Part shown: positions 52,154-63,066 of the stretch, piece by piece | How the letters are laid out: every line of letters starts with the position of its first letter | Position numbering within the stretch: the stretch's first letter is position 1 | Assembly (NCBI GenBank): GCA_949361645.1 | Contig: OX442421.1 | Location: 335,001 to 399,000 of the forward strand | Length of the DNA stretch: 64,000 nucleotides | Source of the DNA: Spongilla lacustris | Taxonomy: Eukaryota > Porifera > Demospongiae > Spongillida > Spongillidae | Reading direction: 5' to 3' | Notes under the pieces: generated by a model | What the model saw: only the letters and a program-made list of their open reading frames with translations | The model's database searches: none | What the model was told of the DNA's origin: nothing | Program-made: the position numbers and the translations under genes

Positions 52154-52326
52154 TGTAAGTGGCCAAGATTGATAGCAGGTATACACGAGGTACAGACTCA
52201 CAAACATACAAAAATAAGGTGTATATATATATGTGTGATCACGGGTGTGCGTGTGACAATCTATTACAAAAGGTTCCATCAATACTTTGTACTGCGCAAG
52301 CGCAGACTAATAAATCCTGCATTACA
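52154..52326 (-). repeat. 5' LTR (173 bp)
   Basis: Identical to 47271-47443, TG..CA ends; upstream LTR for the minus-strand element. Carries the promoter by analogy. Confidence 0.9.
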
Positions 52327-52330
52327 TAGT

Positions 52331-54680
52331 GTTTGATTTCAAACAGAAGTTTCTAGATAGCTAAAACAAATTTATGAAGGAGGGGATTATATAATGGCAA
52401 GAAAGGTATGCTGTGCTAGTCTGGGGCTAAAGTTGTTCCAATGATTTATTGTATATGAAATTCATAGCCATGCAAAATCGTATTGCAATAATAGTGTGCA
52501 TCGTTCAGGTTAAGGCAATTCCGCACTCAAACCTCAAACTGCTTCAAATTGCATTGGATCCGGTTTCAGCAAACTGGATTGTATTGCAGTTTGGGCATTG
52601 ATTATTAAAATAATTGTTATTGATAAGATGGCTGTTTGGGGAAATAAAGAGATCGGTACGCTGGTGGGAGTATTGGGGGGGGGGGGGGGGGGGTGGCTGA
52701 CGTCAAAGTCCAACTGGATTGCACATCTGTATGAAATGGGGAAAATCCTATGGAGAAGTGATGGGATGGCTGCAAGCCAGTTGTCGTTTGCAATCATTAG
52801 AGCCACCGATTTGTGTCTTCGGGACTCCCGTATAATTTTTTCATGTTATGTGTGGACCTGAGTAATGGACAATTTGTTCATTCCTTAGGTGATTGTAGTA
52901 AAAAAATAACTGTTATTAGCGATAAATTTATGTATTGCAAATTAACATCAAGATTGTCTATAGTTCTCATATAAATACAGGTCCACTACATTGCTGATGC
53001 AAAAGAAAAACACTGCAGCCTAGCTTTAAAGAACGATAGTGTCGTTTAATAGCTTATATGTAATGAGGCAAAAAAAAACACATCAGTTGTGGGGCTAGAA
53101 CAAACCAGGAATGGATCTGACCAGTAAAATATTAAGATGGCTGTAGCATTAGATGTTGATTGGACACAGGTCCATAAAGCTTTGATTGCCCTGAACACTT
53201 CCACAACCAACAACACATATTAAAACATGCTCTGCTACTGTGGTTTAGAATCGTTAGGACCATTATATGATATCCATTCATTCTACAGCTTCAAAGTGCA
53301 CTGATCGTGATACTAATAACTACCTACCAAGGTAGACAAATACTGATAAGTGCACTAAGTTCTCCACTCCAGGACATTTATTCTCTGATAATGCAAGGTA
53401 TCAGTAGATATTTATGATAATCTCATGTGCCATTTAAGTGCATGCACTAGGAAAAGCTGCAACTCCATTATACCAATTTTTATAGTCACTTTTTAACATT
53501 TAGCCAACGCTTGAAATAAGCATCATCAGTACAGCAAAGAGGGCTACTTGCAAGGTGGCATCAGAAAACAACGCCAGCTATAACGTATGCTCTGCTTCGG
53601 ACACGCCCCTCATTTATTCACAATTTACTCAAAACTTTGCTACAAGCTTTTTCATTGTTTAGACAGCTATTTTTTTACCTCCTGTCGCCAAACACACATG
53701 ATTTCCAACTTTTATGCCATCTGCCATCAAGATCGTAGACTATTTTTATACGCTCCTCTATCTCGATCGAATATCTACAGAGCCGATGATTTAAGAGTCT
53801 CCTAAGCGAATTAAAAATGAAGCCCAATGGTTTAGTGGTACATTATTAGAGCTGAAAGTTTTATACGTCATTCAATGTGAGGACCAGAGGTCGCAATATA
53901 ACGCCTACATGTAGGTTAAAACCACGTTTTTTGCCTACATGTACATGTAGGCATGCGGTCAATCTATCATTAACCATGAAGTCAAAATATTTGTCTGAAT
54001 TCAGGCAAACCCTGCTGAACCTCCACAAATGCATAAATCGGAAACTACAATTGAAGGATGTATTATGCCACTGGAGTGTAGGAATGGGTCAATGAAATTA
54101 AGTACGCTGATGGGGAGGGAGAGAGGGGGGTTGAGCCCCTCAGCCCACACATACATGTACTCTATGCCTATACATGTATCACACACATATCACAGAGGGG
54201 TACTCATCACCCCATAAGAACTATCACACAGGCACACATAACATTCTAAAGTTAAAATAAATTTCCCAAAGCCTATACATACCACCTACAATTTCCAACC
54301 ACTTAGTCTACATTAAATTTTATGACTCTATACATCTAGCAAATCACAATCTGTTCCTACACCACCACTGTACCCTTCCCCTTTCACCATCATCTCTCCA
54401 CCCATCCATCACAACTGTACCCTCACCTACCATCAACACTGTAACCTCCGCCCACCATGATACCTCCATCACCACTATACCCCTCCATCACCCAACCACA
54501 ACTGTGTTCTACATCACTATTTCACCCTCTCCCCACCCACCATCACCCCAGTACCTCCACTTTTCATCACATCACCACAGTACCACTCCCACCATACAAC
54601 TGTCAACAACTCTCAACATGATGTCATCTAGATTCACCTAGCAAACAACACAAACTATATTCAAACAAGCTGCATCATCC
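52331..54680. other. No recognisable gene; G-run and degenerate CA/C-rich repeats
   Basis: A run of 19 G lies at about 52675-52693. A degenerate 'accatcaccactgtaccctcc' type minisatellite occupies about 54360-54605. A tRNA A-box-like 'tggtttagtggta' near 53829 is discussed under rejected items. AT-rich remainder without convincing ORFs. Confidence 0.6.
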
Positions 54681-54681
54681 A

Positions 54682-55312
54682 TTAACTCTTTGACCGCCAA
54701 GTGCATATATATATACTAAAAATTAATTCGCGTTAACCGCCAAGTGCATATATATATGCACACATATAGAAAACCAGTCTGTGTCGCACGGTTACATGCT
54801 CCGTGTACTAATAAGCCCTAGTGGCATAGAGCTATGACCGGAGCGTTGGTTTTTAATTGAAAGGAAAGCGGGAACGAACAGCTGCAGGTGTACACGTAAT
54901 GGCGGCTCTATCGTCACCAGCAGCTTCGAATTAGCACCCGCCTTTTCTACTAAAACATGGGCGAGCGAAGCTTTTTAAAACGTCAGGACGTTAGATGTAA
55001 CAACAAGGGATAGAACTATGGTGTTTTTATCGACTGCTTCGTTGTATGCGCAATATACGGCTTCGAACTTCGCTCGACCTAAATCCGGGTCTTGTTAGCT
55101 GCCGATTGTTTTCAAGCTAGTACACCATATATCATAACAAACATCATAAAACACTCTTCTATCATAGATAGTATCTTTTTAAGGAGGCTAACCGCGAGAT
55201 TCTTCGAGAACAGCGACTACTAAGCAACGGCCGTACGGGTAGCCATAATTAAAAACATTACTGGCAAATAATCAATTAACTACGTTATCCGTCTTGACTG
55301 TCAAAGAGTTAA
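54682..55312. mobile_element. piggyBac-like TTAA-flanked MITE, second element
   Basis: TTAA at 54682-54685 and 55309-55312 bracket 623 bp with ends CTCTTTGACCGCCAAG / CTTGACTGTCAAAGAG (two mismatches in 16). The left end has 'ccgccaagtgcatatatata' twice. It lacks a transposase. Its size, target and atat-palindromes match the 7851-8492 element although the end sequences differ. 55313-55815 shows nothing else. Confidence 0.65.
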
Positions 55313-55816
55313 ACGCATGAAACAGTTCACCCCTCCACCAAAAGTAATTGTAGGTGTATGGGATATATATGAAACTAGTGTGAGCAAAGTTAAAACATAC
55401 CTTGCAATGCAGTAAAGCTTCATTAGTGGCCTAGAAAATACGTGAATGGGTCAAAAAGAAGTTTCGGTCGGCTTTGCAAGAGGGATTGAAACTGTTTGTC
55501 TTCAAGATTCTGTGACAAAACATGTCGATTCATTGGTGTCACTGTGGATGGACTTGTAAACCTAGTGTCCGCAAACAGTATTCCGCATCATAGTAATGAT
55601 ATTACGCAATAGTGGGCGTATATTAGAACATAATAGCTAATATATCAGCAAGTGATGTCTGGCGGAGAATTTGACATTCTTTCGTTTGTTTACTCTTTCC
55701 TGATAAACAATGACATGTTAAACGCAGCAGTAGGCCTGCGAACAGATGCCGACCAAAAAGTATGTGCCAGTTGCTAGGCCTAAGTAAATATGCTTTTTAG
55801 TACATAGTCAGCTGCT

Positions 55817-56060
55817 ACGTACACAGACACACGCACATACACGGGCACACACGCACATACACAGACACGGACACACGCACATACACAGACACACGCACAT
55901 ACACAGACACACGGACACACGCACATACACAGACACGGACACACACACACACACACACACGCACATACACGGATACACGCACATACACAGACACACGCAC
56001 ATACACAGACACACGCACATACTCTCACCAAACGCACACAACACACACATACACACAAAG
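55817..56060. repeat. Simple repeat, 'acacgcacatacacag' type
   Basis: Degenerate tandem repeat of 14-16-bp CA-rich units. Long Cys/Val frames on the minus strand are artefacts. Confidence 0.9.
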
Positions 56061-56554
56061 CTGTACTCTCTGGAAAATAAAGCTCCGGAATACAGCTGCC
56101 AAACAGACAATCTCTAACGTCAGAGTAGTGTTGTAGTGAGGGTGAAGGCCATCGCCCTCGTCTGACAAACTAAAACGTAAATGTCTTCGCGTTTCTTTTT
56201 CTATTTTTTGTATTATGTCGTAAAGAAAGATCGACATGTTTGCATGGTAACAATATAACTATTTCCCCAGACCATCTTATATATGATGGATGGTCCAGGT
56301 CTGGAGGATGTTGTCAAGTGGTACAGAGGGATGTAAGTTGAAGTTATTAATGATCAATAAGCATGTGAAAATGCACAAGTAAATAAAAGCATTCTCTATG
56401 AGAAATTTGGTGGTACGGTATATAGGATTGGAATGGAAGGGAACAAGAGTCTAATAATAAGGGAAGATGTAATAGTCCTACATTTACATGAATACCATAC
56501 CACACACATGCGCAATGCGCTTCCAATGTATACACACATACTTACACACAATCT

Positions 56555-56912
56555 CACTCCCAGGAGTACCAAACGGCCAGCTAGTGATGACACAACAGCT
56601 GCACCTCCAACCAAAATCAAGGGTGAGGGAGGTTGAAGGGTGTGGTATATCTGGGACAGTTGAGAAGTACTACATGTATCAATTTTATAGCATTTCATTG
56701 TTATTTGTATTTGTAGCCTGGAAATTACAAGTCTTGGCATTGGTCTAGGCACAAGCTTAAGGTGCATTACGAGCCTGGGCATTGTTGCATTATGAGCCTG
56801 GGCATTGGTCAGGGCACCAGGTGCATTACAAACAGATACATTATTGGCTACATATATAGTACATTGCTCTTCTCGTTCCACAGCTGTATTTAAGCCAACT
56901 GCTGTTACCAAG
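56555..56912 (+). CDS. Two possible small exons of an unrecognised gene
   Basis: After 'ctcactcccag' the frame reads 'STKRPASDDTTAAPPTKIK', a nuclear-localisation-like linker, ending near GGTGAG (about 56628). A second short block, 56882-56911, lies between 'cgttccacag' and 'GTATGT' ('VFKPTAVTK'). Splice signals are good but the peptides are short and unassigned. No flanking exons were found. They may belong to a host gene disrupted by the following insertions. Confidence 0.25.
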
Positions 56913-56962
56913 GTATGTTGATATAGTTCCATCAAAAGAAAAAAATAATGGCTTGTTACGTA

Positions 56963-57263
56963 CAGTGCCGTCCACCCACAAGTTCACACTCGCGTGCGCT
57001 CGACTCGCGTATGACTCGATCGAGTGCAATAATGACTCTCGCGCCTTAGCTCAAAGCAAAACAGCTGGAACAAAAACATATACTATTAGTAGCTTGAAAC
57101 TAACATAATCATCTGTAGGTATGCTGTAAATAGGTATTTGAGTGACGCTCGCAACAGCGCGCGTATCGAGGGCTAATTGCACTCGCTAATTGACTCGCAC
57201 GCGACTCGCGCTCGACTCGCATACATGTGCGTGCGAGTGTGAACTTGTGGGTGGACGGCACTG
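56963..57263. mobile_element. TA-flanked MITE with 31-bp inverted repeats
   Basis: 301 bp bracketed by TA (56961-56962, 57264-57265) with perfect ends starting CAGTGCCGTCCACCCACAAG. Subterminal sequence is dense in 'actcgcgtgcgctcgactcg' type repeats. The TA duplication and CAGT-type end fit a Tc1/mariner-like origin. No ORF. A diverged right half of the same family is at about 61390-61512, inside the larger mariner-like element. Confidence 0.85.
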
Positions 57264-57470
57264 TATCTTAGTAACACAGTTCAATGTCACATGAAAGAAC
57301 TATTATTGTTTAAACACAAACCATTTATCTGGTGTGGGGGATTGAGGCTGTGATGTTTTCGACTTACTAATTAACTAAATGTTAGTGCAGTGTGTGATTG
57401 ACTCGCGTGATGTTGGATTGAGTGTGCATGCTGTTTGAATCTGTTGCCATCGAGAGTAAGTATTTCACAG

Positions 57471-57487
57471 TGGTGACGAGGGTGGGA
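57471..57487 (+). promoter_or_regulatory. Primer-binding site of the fourth gypsy element, TGGTGACGAGGGTGGGA
   Basis: Follows '..tatttcaca g', a plausible LTR end, and precedes the gag ATG (57512) by about 25 bp. The LTR start was not identified. Confidence 0.5.
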
Positions 57488-57511
57488 TTACTAACCTAGT
57501 GGTGACGGACT

Positions 57512-58408
57512 ATGGCGATTCACGTGGGAAGGGTGGAAGAGTTCGATGGCGCTGTGGACGACTGGCCCAGTTATATGGAGAGATTGGAACACTAATAAAA
57601 TAGGAGCAGAACAGAAAAAAGCGGCATTTCTAGCGTGTATTGGCAAGAGAACGTACGGCCTTCTACGAGCTCTAACTGTTCCAGGTAAACCGGCAGACAA
57701 AACGTATAAGGAGAGTTAGTTGAGTTATTGGACGAAGCATTTGGCGCCGAAACCGTTACTTATCGCGGAGCGTTATCGTTTCCACAAGACCAGAAGGAAG
57801 GCGAGTCCATCCGAGAGTATGTGGCTAGTTTACAAAAGTTAACGGGTTTGGAACCGGGTGGGACGATGCATTGTGAGACCGAATCGTGTGTGGCATCAAA
57901 GACGAAGCAGTTCGGAAGCGTCTTCTATCTAAGGCTGAACTTACGTTTGCGAAGGCAGTGGAGATCATTGAGACAGAAGAGGTGGCAGTTAAGGATGCGG
58001 GTCAAATGAAAATGAGTGATACAATCCAAGTAAAAACAGAACCTCAGGAAGTGAACCAAATACCTACTAGGTCACAAGGCAGGTGTTACAGATGGGGTGG
58101 AAATCATCAAGCACATGGCTGCCCATTTATTGAACAACAGTGCCATATTTGCAAAAAGGAAGGGCACGTAGCACGTGTGTGCAAGGCGAAGAAAAGAACA
58201 ATGGGAGGCTCAGGATCAGACAAGATGAAAGATAGAAGAGTGAAGGAGTTATCCAGTGAGGCCACGATCGAGAATGAAGAGGAGGCAGAGGTACCGGTAT
58301 ACTGGGGGCAGGCCATCAACAAGAGGAGGGCTGCTAAAGAGCAGTGGAAAAGTGGTGAGGCTATAATGGTGGGGGTATTGATAGAAGGCGTACCTGTTCA
58401 AATGGAAC
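57512..58408 (+). pseudogene. gag: Gag of the fourth gypsy element
   Basis: From the ATG: 'MAIHVGRVEEFDGAVDDWPS', stops near 57593, resumes 'IGAEQKKAAFLACIGKRTYG' and 'DEAFGAETVTYRGALSFPQD', then 'DEAVRKRLLSKAELTFAKAV' from about 57895 and two knuckles: 'CYRWGGNHQAHGCP' (Trp in place of the second Cys) and 'CHICKKEGHVARVC'. The frame runs into the protease leader ('EAIMVGVLIEGVPVQMEL') and is cut at 58409 by the mariner-like element. Several indels show it was already decaying or has decayed since. Confidence 0.75.
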
Positions 58409-58829
58409 TACAGTATGCGTCAATATAAAGTTAACGCCATGCAGTGCGCTACCTACGCAGTGCTCTACCTACGTAGAAAATTAATTTGCGCTAGGGGGTA
58501 ATTTTTTACCTAATAAGGGTACTACCTTTATGTAGGGTAACTTGAACATTATGTTCCTGTATGTAAACATGTGTTTTGATGCATGTGCGTATGCATTCCA
58601 TATTGTACGAGTCCCGCGTTTCTTCAACACCGTTAACCAATCATATCTAAGCGTGCCTAACATTCATCGAATGCGCATGTGCTTATAGCAAGCGCTCTTA
58701 TATAATTATAATGCAGCCGATCCGCGAGCAGTGCATATAGCGTACAATTTAGCGCAAGACTTGAGCTATGTCTTTAAGAACGGCGCTCAAGGAGACAGGT
58801 TCGATGTAAGAGATGTTAGATTTAGTTTA

Positions 58830-60071
58830 ATGACCCGCGCGATGACACTAGAACTCTACTATCTGATACGGTGGCGAGACGAGGATGCAGTGTTTGTGGT
58901 GCCTGGCAGAGCCGTATCCGTCAACAGCAGGGGCGGGGTGGATTGCACTGTGAAGTGGGCGAAGACGCTGTACTATGGAGAGATTGTGGGTTCAGGTAAA
59001 CTAAATTATATTTACCATAAACCAATCGATCCAGATTCAAAGATTACCATTAGGGGCAAGAGTGATATGGAGTGTCTCGAAAAAGAGTTCCTACAGGGGG
59101 GAGCTGATTCAGTGGTGACAGCTGTTGAAATAATAAATTGCCACAATAGAACAACGTAAGCGTTTTCTGAATTGATAGCGCTACTGGGTGTATAATTCAA
59201 CCATCCTGCAGCAACAACTATGGAAACAGCTGGGACTGACACAGCACCAGTCACAGCACCAGCCACAGCACCAGTCACAGCACCAGCCACAGCAACAGCC
59301 ATAGCAACAGTCACAGCACCAGCCATAGCAACAGTCACAGCATCAGTCACAGCACCAGTCACAGCACCAGCCACAGCACCAGTCACAGCACCAGCCACAG
59401 CAACAGCCATAGCAACAGTCACAGCACCAGCCATAGCAACAGTCACAGCACCAGTCACAGCACCAGCCGCAGCACCAGTCACAGCACCAGTCACAGTACC
59501 AGCCACAGCAACAGTCACAACACCAGCCATAGCAACAGTCACAGCACCAGCCATAGCAACAGTCACAGCACCAGTCACAGCACCAGCCACAGCACCAGTC
59601 ACAGCACCAGTCACAGCACCAGTCACAGCACCAGCCACAGCAACAGTCACAACACCAGCCATAGCAACAGTCACAGCACCAGTCACAGCAACAGTCACAG
59701 CACCAGTCACAGCAACAGTCACAGCACCAGCCACAGCACCAGTCACAGCAACAGCCATAGCAACAGCCATAGCAACAGTCACAGCACCAGTCACAGCAAC
59801 AGCCATAGCAATAGCCATAGCAACAGCCATAGCAACAGTCACAGCACCAGTCACAGCAACAGTCACAGCAACAGTCACAGCACCAGCCACTGACCCACAG
59901 CCAGAACTAGCCACTGACCTGATCCCACTAGGGACATTTTCACCCTCCTATAGACATAGATATTCATATTCATATTCATCCTTGTCTACTCACCATTACT
60001 ATCACCACTCCATCTACCTCAGAGCAGTACAAGTCAATCAGTTAGGAGTTAATGCACTCTTTGCTGGGTGA
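58830..60071 (+). CDS. Two-exon gene inside the mariner-like element: RW-type N-terminal domain plus T/A/P/V repeats
   Basis: Exon 1 (ATG 58830; another in-frame ATG at 58842) reads 'LELYYLIRWRDEDAVFVVPG' and 'DCTVKWAKTLYYGEIVGSG', similar in style to the small N-terminal domain of many BEN-domain proteins in invertebrates (low-confidence comparison from memory), then 'MECLEKEFLQGGADSVVTAV'. GTAAGC at about 59156 and TGCAG near 59211 define a 56-bp intron. Exon 2 starts just before 'METAGTDTAPVTAPATAPVT' and continues open through ~220 codons of TAPVT/TAPAT/TAIAT repeats, ending 'LSTHHYYHHSIYLRAV' and a stop at 60071. No BEN or transposase domain is present. Likely captured host sequence; expression unknown. 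Confidence 0.45.
59235..59893 (+). repeat. 'cagtcacagcac/cagccacagcaa' minisatellite
   Basis: About 55 copies of a 12-bp unit with variants (cac/caa, gtc/gcc, ata/aca). It is open on both strands because the unit is a multiple of three; the plus-strand reading is in frame with exon 2 above. Confidence 0.9.
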
Positions 60072-60915
60072 GATGCTTTGGGGTTAATGAACTGTGTGGC
60101 TTAGAGGTCCCATGGGTGTGGTCAGTGAGTGAGATGCTTTGGGGTTAATGACCTCTGCGGCACTGAGGTCCCATGGGTGTGGTCAGTGAGTGAGATGCTT
60201 TGGGGTTAATGACCTCTGCGGCACAGAGGTCCCACGGGTGTGGTCAGTGAATGAGGTCCCATGGGTGTGGTCAGTGAGTGAGATGCTTTGGGGTTAATGA
60301 CCTCTGTGGCACAGAGGTACCATGGGTGTGGTCAGTGAATGAGATGCTTTGGGGTTAATGACCTCTGCGGCACAGAGGTCCCATGGGTGTGGTCAGTGAA
60401 TGAAGTCCCATGGGTGTGGTCATTGAGTGAAATGCTTTGGGGTTAATGACCTCTGCGGCACAGAGGTCCCATGGGTGTGGTCAGTGAATGAGGTCCCATG
60501 GGTGTGGTCATTGAGTGAGATGCTTTGGGGTTAATGACCTCTGCGGCACAGAGGTACCATGGGTGTGGTCAGTGAATGAGATGCTTTGGGGTTAATGACC
60601 TCTACGGCACAGAGGTCCCATGGGTGTGGTCAGTGAATCAGATGCTTTGGGGTTAATGACCTCTGCGGCACAGAGGTCCCATGGGTGTGGTCAGTGAGTG
60701 AGATGCTTTGGGGTTAATGACCTCTGCGGCACAGAGGTCCCATGGGTGTGGTCAGTGAGTGAGGTTCCATGGGTGTGGTCAGTGAGTGAGATGCTTTGGG
60801 GTTAATGACCTCTGCGGCACAGAGGTCCCATGAGTGTGGTCAGTGAATGAGATGCTTTGGGGTTAATGACTGCTGTGGCACAGAAGTCCCATGGGTGTGG
60901 TCAGTGAGATGCTTT
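60070..60915 (+). repeat. 61-bp minisatellite, 13 units with 27-bp partial insertions
   Basis: Units start 'gagatgctttggggttaatg' at 60070, 60131, 60192, 60280, 60341, 60429, 60517, 60578, 60639, 60700, 60788, 60849 and about 60906. Steps of 88 bp contain one extra 27-bp 'aatgaggtcccatgggtgtg..' segment. No coding function. Confidence 0.9.
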
Positions 60916-61195
60916 GGGGTTAAACCCATTTTGCCTTCAGAGATAGGCCACACCCAGGATCCTTCTAGCGGCTCATGTCCATTAACCCCATTCTGCCCAA
61001 ACCCCAGGACCCTATAGGCGGCTAAGTCGCTTAAATTCTGGCTCGTAAGCCCCTTAACCCCATTCTGCCTCCAAAGATTGGCCACACCCAAGTCTATTAA
61101 CCCCATTCTGCCTTTTGTGATAGACCACACCCAGGGCCCTTCAAGTGTTTTAACCCTGTTCCGCCTCCATGTAAGGGCCACACCCAGGACCCTCT
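60916..61195 (-). repeat. Degenerate repeat 'ttaaccccattctgcct'
   Basis: Five or six diverged copies of 'ttaaccccattctgcctcca' followed by 'gg.cacacccaggaccct'. Partly reverse-complementary to the 'ggggttaatg' core of the adjacent 61-bp minisatellite, suggesting an older inverted relative. Confidence 0.65.
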
Positions 61196-61796
61196 ATACA
61201 ATTATGGCATCTATCCAGTTAATCAAAGTGCACGCAAAAGTACGATTACAGATAATAATCTGAATCTGATTATAACAGTTAGAACTGTTTTCAACAAGTT
61301 TTCATCGTACGTGGGATCGATTGAAAGTACACATCATGCAGCGCGCCAACTTTTGTAAAGCGGGCCGGGCCGTACATTTACATGTAGTTTGGGTTGTTGA
61401 GTGACGCTCGCAATATGCACTCGTACGAGGACTCGCACGCTTGCTTATCGTGATCGAATACGACTCACTCGACTCGCGTGTCTATGAGTGTGAATTTGGG
61501 CAGGTGGCACACTAGATCAAGCGACCTTAGCAGCGTCGTTCAGTCTGGTAGCATCTGCGATATAAAATCGTGCAGCTGTTCAAGCAAAGCCTAGCAGAGC
61601 GCGGGTAGTCGTAGCAGCTGCAGAATTGAACACTTGTTGTAAACATGTTTTTATGTTACGTGTTGGCCATAAGGTAGAGCATTTTTCTACGTTTATATTG
61701 CACATTTCTACCTTCCGCACATTTCTACCTATATAAGGTAGTGCGCTACCTCGTAGCGCACTGCGTGGCGTTAACTTTATATTGACGCATACTGTA

Positions 61797-62060
61797 GACA
61801 CAGGGGCTGCAGTATCTCTATTACCATTTAGTGTGTATCAAGAGAAGTTTAGGCATATACCCTTACAGAAAGCATCCACACGCCTTAGGACGTATACTGG
61901 GGAGAAGATATCTCCAAGAGGAGAGGTGGTGGTGAAGGTGCAGAAGAACGGAGAATATGCCAGATTACCTCTCATAGTTGTGGATGGAAGGGGACCACCA
62001 TTGTTAGGACGGAATTGGCTAGCCAAAATTGGCATGATGTCAAGGCAGTCAGAGTGGTAG
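61797..62060 (+). pseudogene. Protease of the fourth gypsy element
   Basis: The frame starts exactly at the mariner-like insertion site with the active-site DTGAAVSLL, then 'RLRTYTGEKISPRGEVVVKV' and 'PLLGRNWLAKIG', the conserved protease end. It stops at 62060, and RT resumes in the frame opened at about 62015, so an indel separates protease and RT. Confidence 0.8.
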
Positions 62061-63066
62061 ATTTAAGGCGAATGGAAGAAACGTTGGAAGCTTTGAAGAT
62101 TAAGTATCCTCAACCCTGGAGGGATTGTTTGGGCAAGGTCTCCGGAATCAAGGCTAATATGATCCTAAAGGAGGGAGCCCAACCCGTGTTCTTAAAGGCT
62201 AGACCCATTCCATGTAGCTTACGTGAGAAGATAGAGAGAGAGCTTGATCGGTTACAGAAAGATGGGGTCATTAGCAGGGTAGACTGGAGTGACTGGGCAA
62301 CACCGATTGTGGTGGTACCGAAACCAAATGGGACAATCCGGCTATGTGGGGATTTTAAGATGACCATTAACCCAGTGCTCATTGCCTCAAAGTGGATCAA
62401 TACCCATTACCAAAAATGGATGACATCTTTGCTGCTTTGGGTAAAGGAGTTCTTTTCAGCAAAATAGATTTGCAGTGGGCGTATTTGCAAATGGAACTGG
62501 ACGAGGAATCAAGGGGGATGCTTACTGTGAACATGCACAAGGGCCTGTTTCAGTTTAACTGGATGGCTTTTAGCATGGGATCTGCCCCTGCCATTTGGCT
62601 GAGGACTATGGATACCATATTGCAAGGAATATCTAATGTTCAGTGTTTCTTAGATGACATTGTAGTTGCTGGAGGAAACATGGAGGAACATCTACACCTA
62701 TTGGAGCCTGTTTTTAAGCGTCTAGATCGGTACGGAGTTACAATCAACAAAGTGAAGAGCATTTTCTTTCAAAGACAAGTAGAGTTTTGTGGCCATGTTA
62801 TTGATGCTCAAGGGTTGCAGAAGACCACAGAGAAGATTCAATCCATCAAACCTAAGAATGTCTCTCAACTTCGTTCCTTCCTGGGAATGGTTAATTACTA
62901 TCGGAAATTCCTTCCAAACCTGTCAACCAAATTGGCCCCTTTACGTGCATTACTGCAAAAGGATGTGAAGTGGTCTTGGACCAAAGCTTGCGAGGAGGCT
63001 TGGAAGTTGGTGAAGGACGTGGTAACAGCGGACACAGTGTTGGCCCATTTTGACCCAGTGTACCCA
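62015..63066 (+). pseudogene. pol: Reverse transcriptase of the fourth gypsy element
   Basis: Blocks: 'KVSGIKANMILKEGAQPVFL', 'WATPIVVVPKPNGTIRLCGD', a frame change near 62392-62467, 'DQYPLPKMDDIFAALGKGVL', 'FSKIDLQWAYLQMEL' (motif A), 'QCFLDDIVVAGG' (FLDD), 'QLRSFLGMVNYYRKFLPNLS'. A second frame change or stop comes at 63068 ('FDPVYP' stop). Motifs are complete but the frame is broken twice, so inactive. Confidence 0.8.

Larger units (their letters stand above)
47271..52326 (-). mobile_element. Complete Ty3/gypsy retrotransposon with identical LTRs
   Basis: 5,056 bp on the minus strand: LTR, primer site, gag, pol in the -1 frame, LTR. Direct flanks TAGT (47267-47270 and 52327-52330) look like a 4-bp target duplication. 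The LTRs are identical by eye and both frames are open throughout, so insertion is recent and the copy may be coding-competent. The truncated element at 28.3-32.0 kb is an older relative with the same primer site and Gag/Pol family. Confidence 0.9.
58411..61794 (+). mobile_element. Mariner-like element carrying a cellular-looking gene and two minisatellites
   Basis: 3,384 bp with TA at 58409-58410 and 61795-61796 and inverted repeats of about 42 bp starting CAGTATGCGTCAATATAAAG with one mismatch. The gypsy protease reading frame is continuous once the element and one TA are discounted, confirming both ends independently. No DDE/D transposase is visible. Contents in order: a two-exon ORF (58830-60071), a 12-bp-based minisatellite within its second exon, a 61-bp minisatellite (60070-60915), a degenerate 'ttaaccccattctgcct' repeat (60915-61195), and a fragment of the 301-bp MITE family (about 61390-61512). 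Confidence 0.8.

Noticed and set aside
52675..52693. 19-G run as a quadruplex regulatory element
   Set aside because: A single homopolymer, more likely a slippage tract or assembly-sensitive site; no nearby gene.
53815..53905. tRNA-derived SINE head ('aatggtttagtggtac')
   Set aside because: A-box-like only; the downstream 'gaggaccagaggtcgcaat' is a poor B box and no tail or second copy was seen.
59012..59914. 300-codon Val/Thr/Ala frame on the minus strand
   Set aside because: Reverse reading of the 12-bp repeat; the plus-strand frame is favoured by the exon 1 splice and non-repeat ends.
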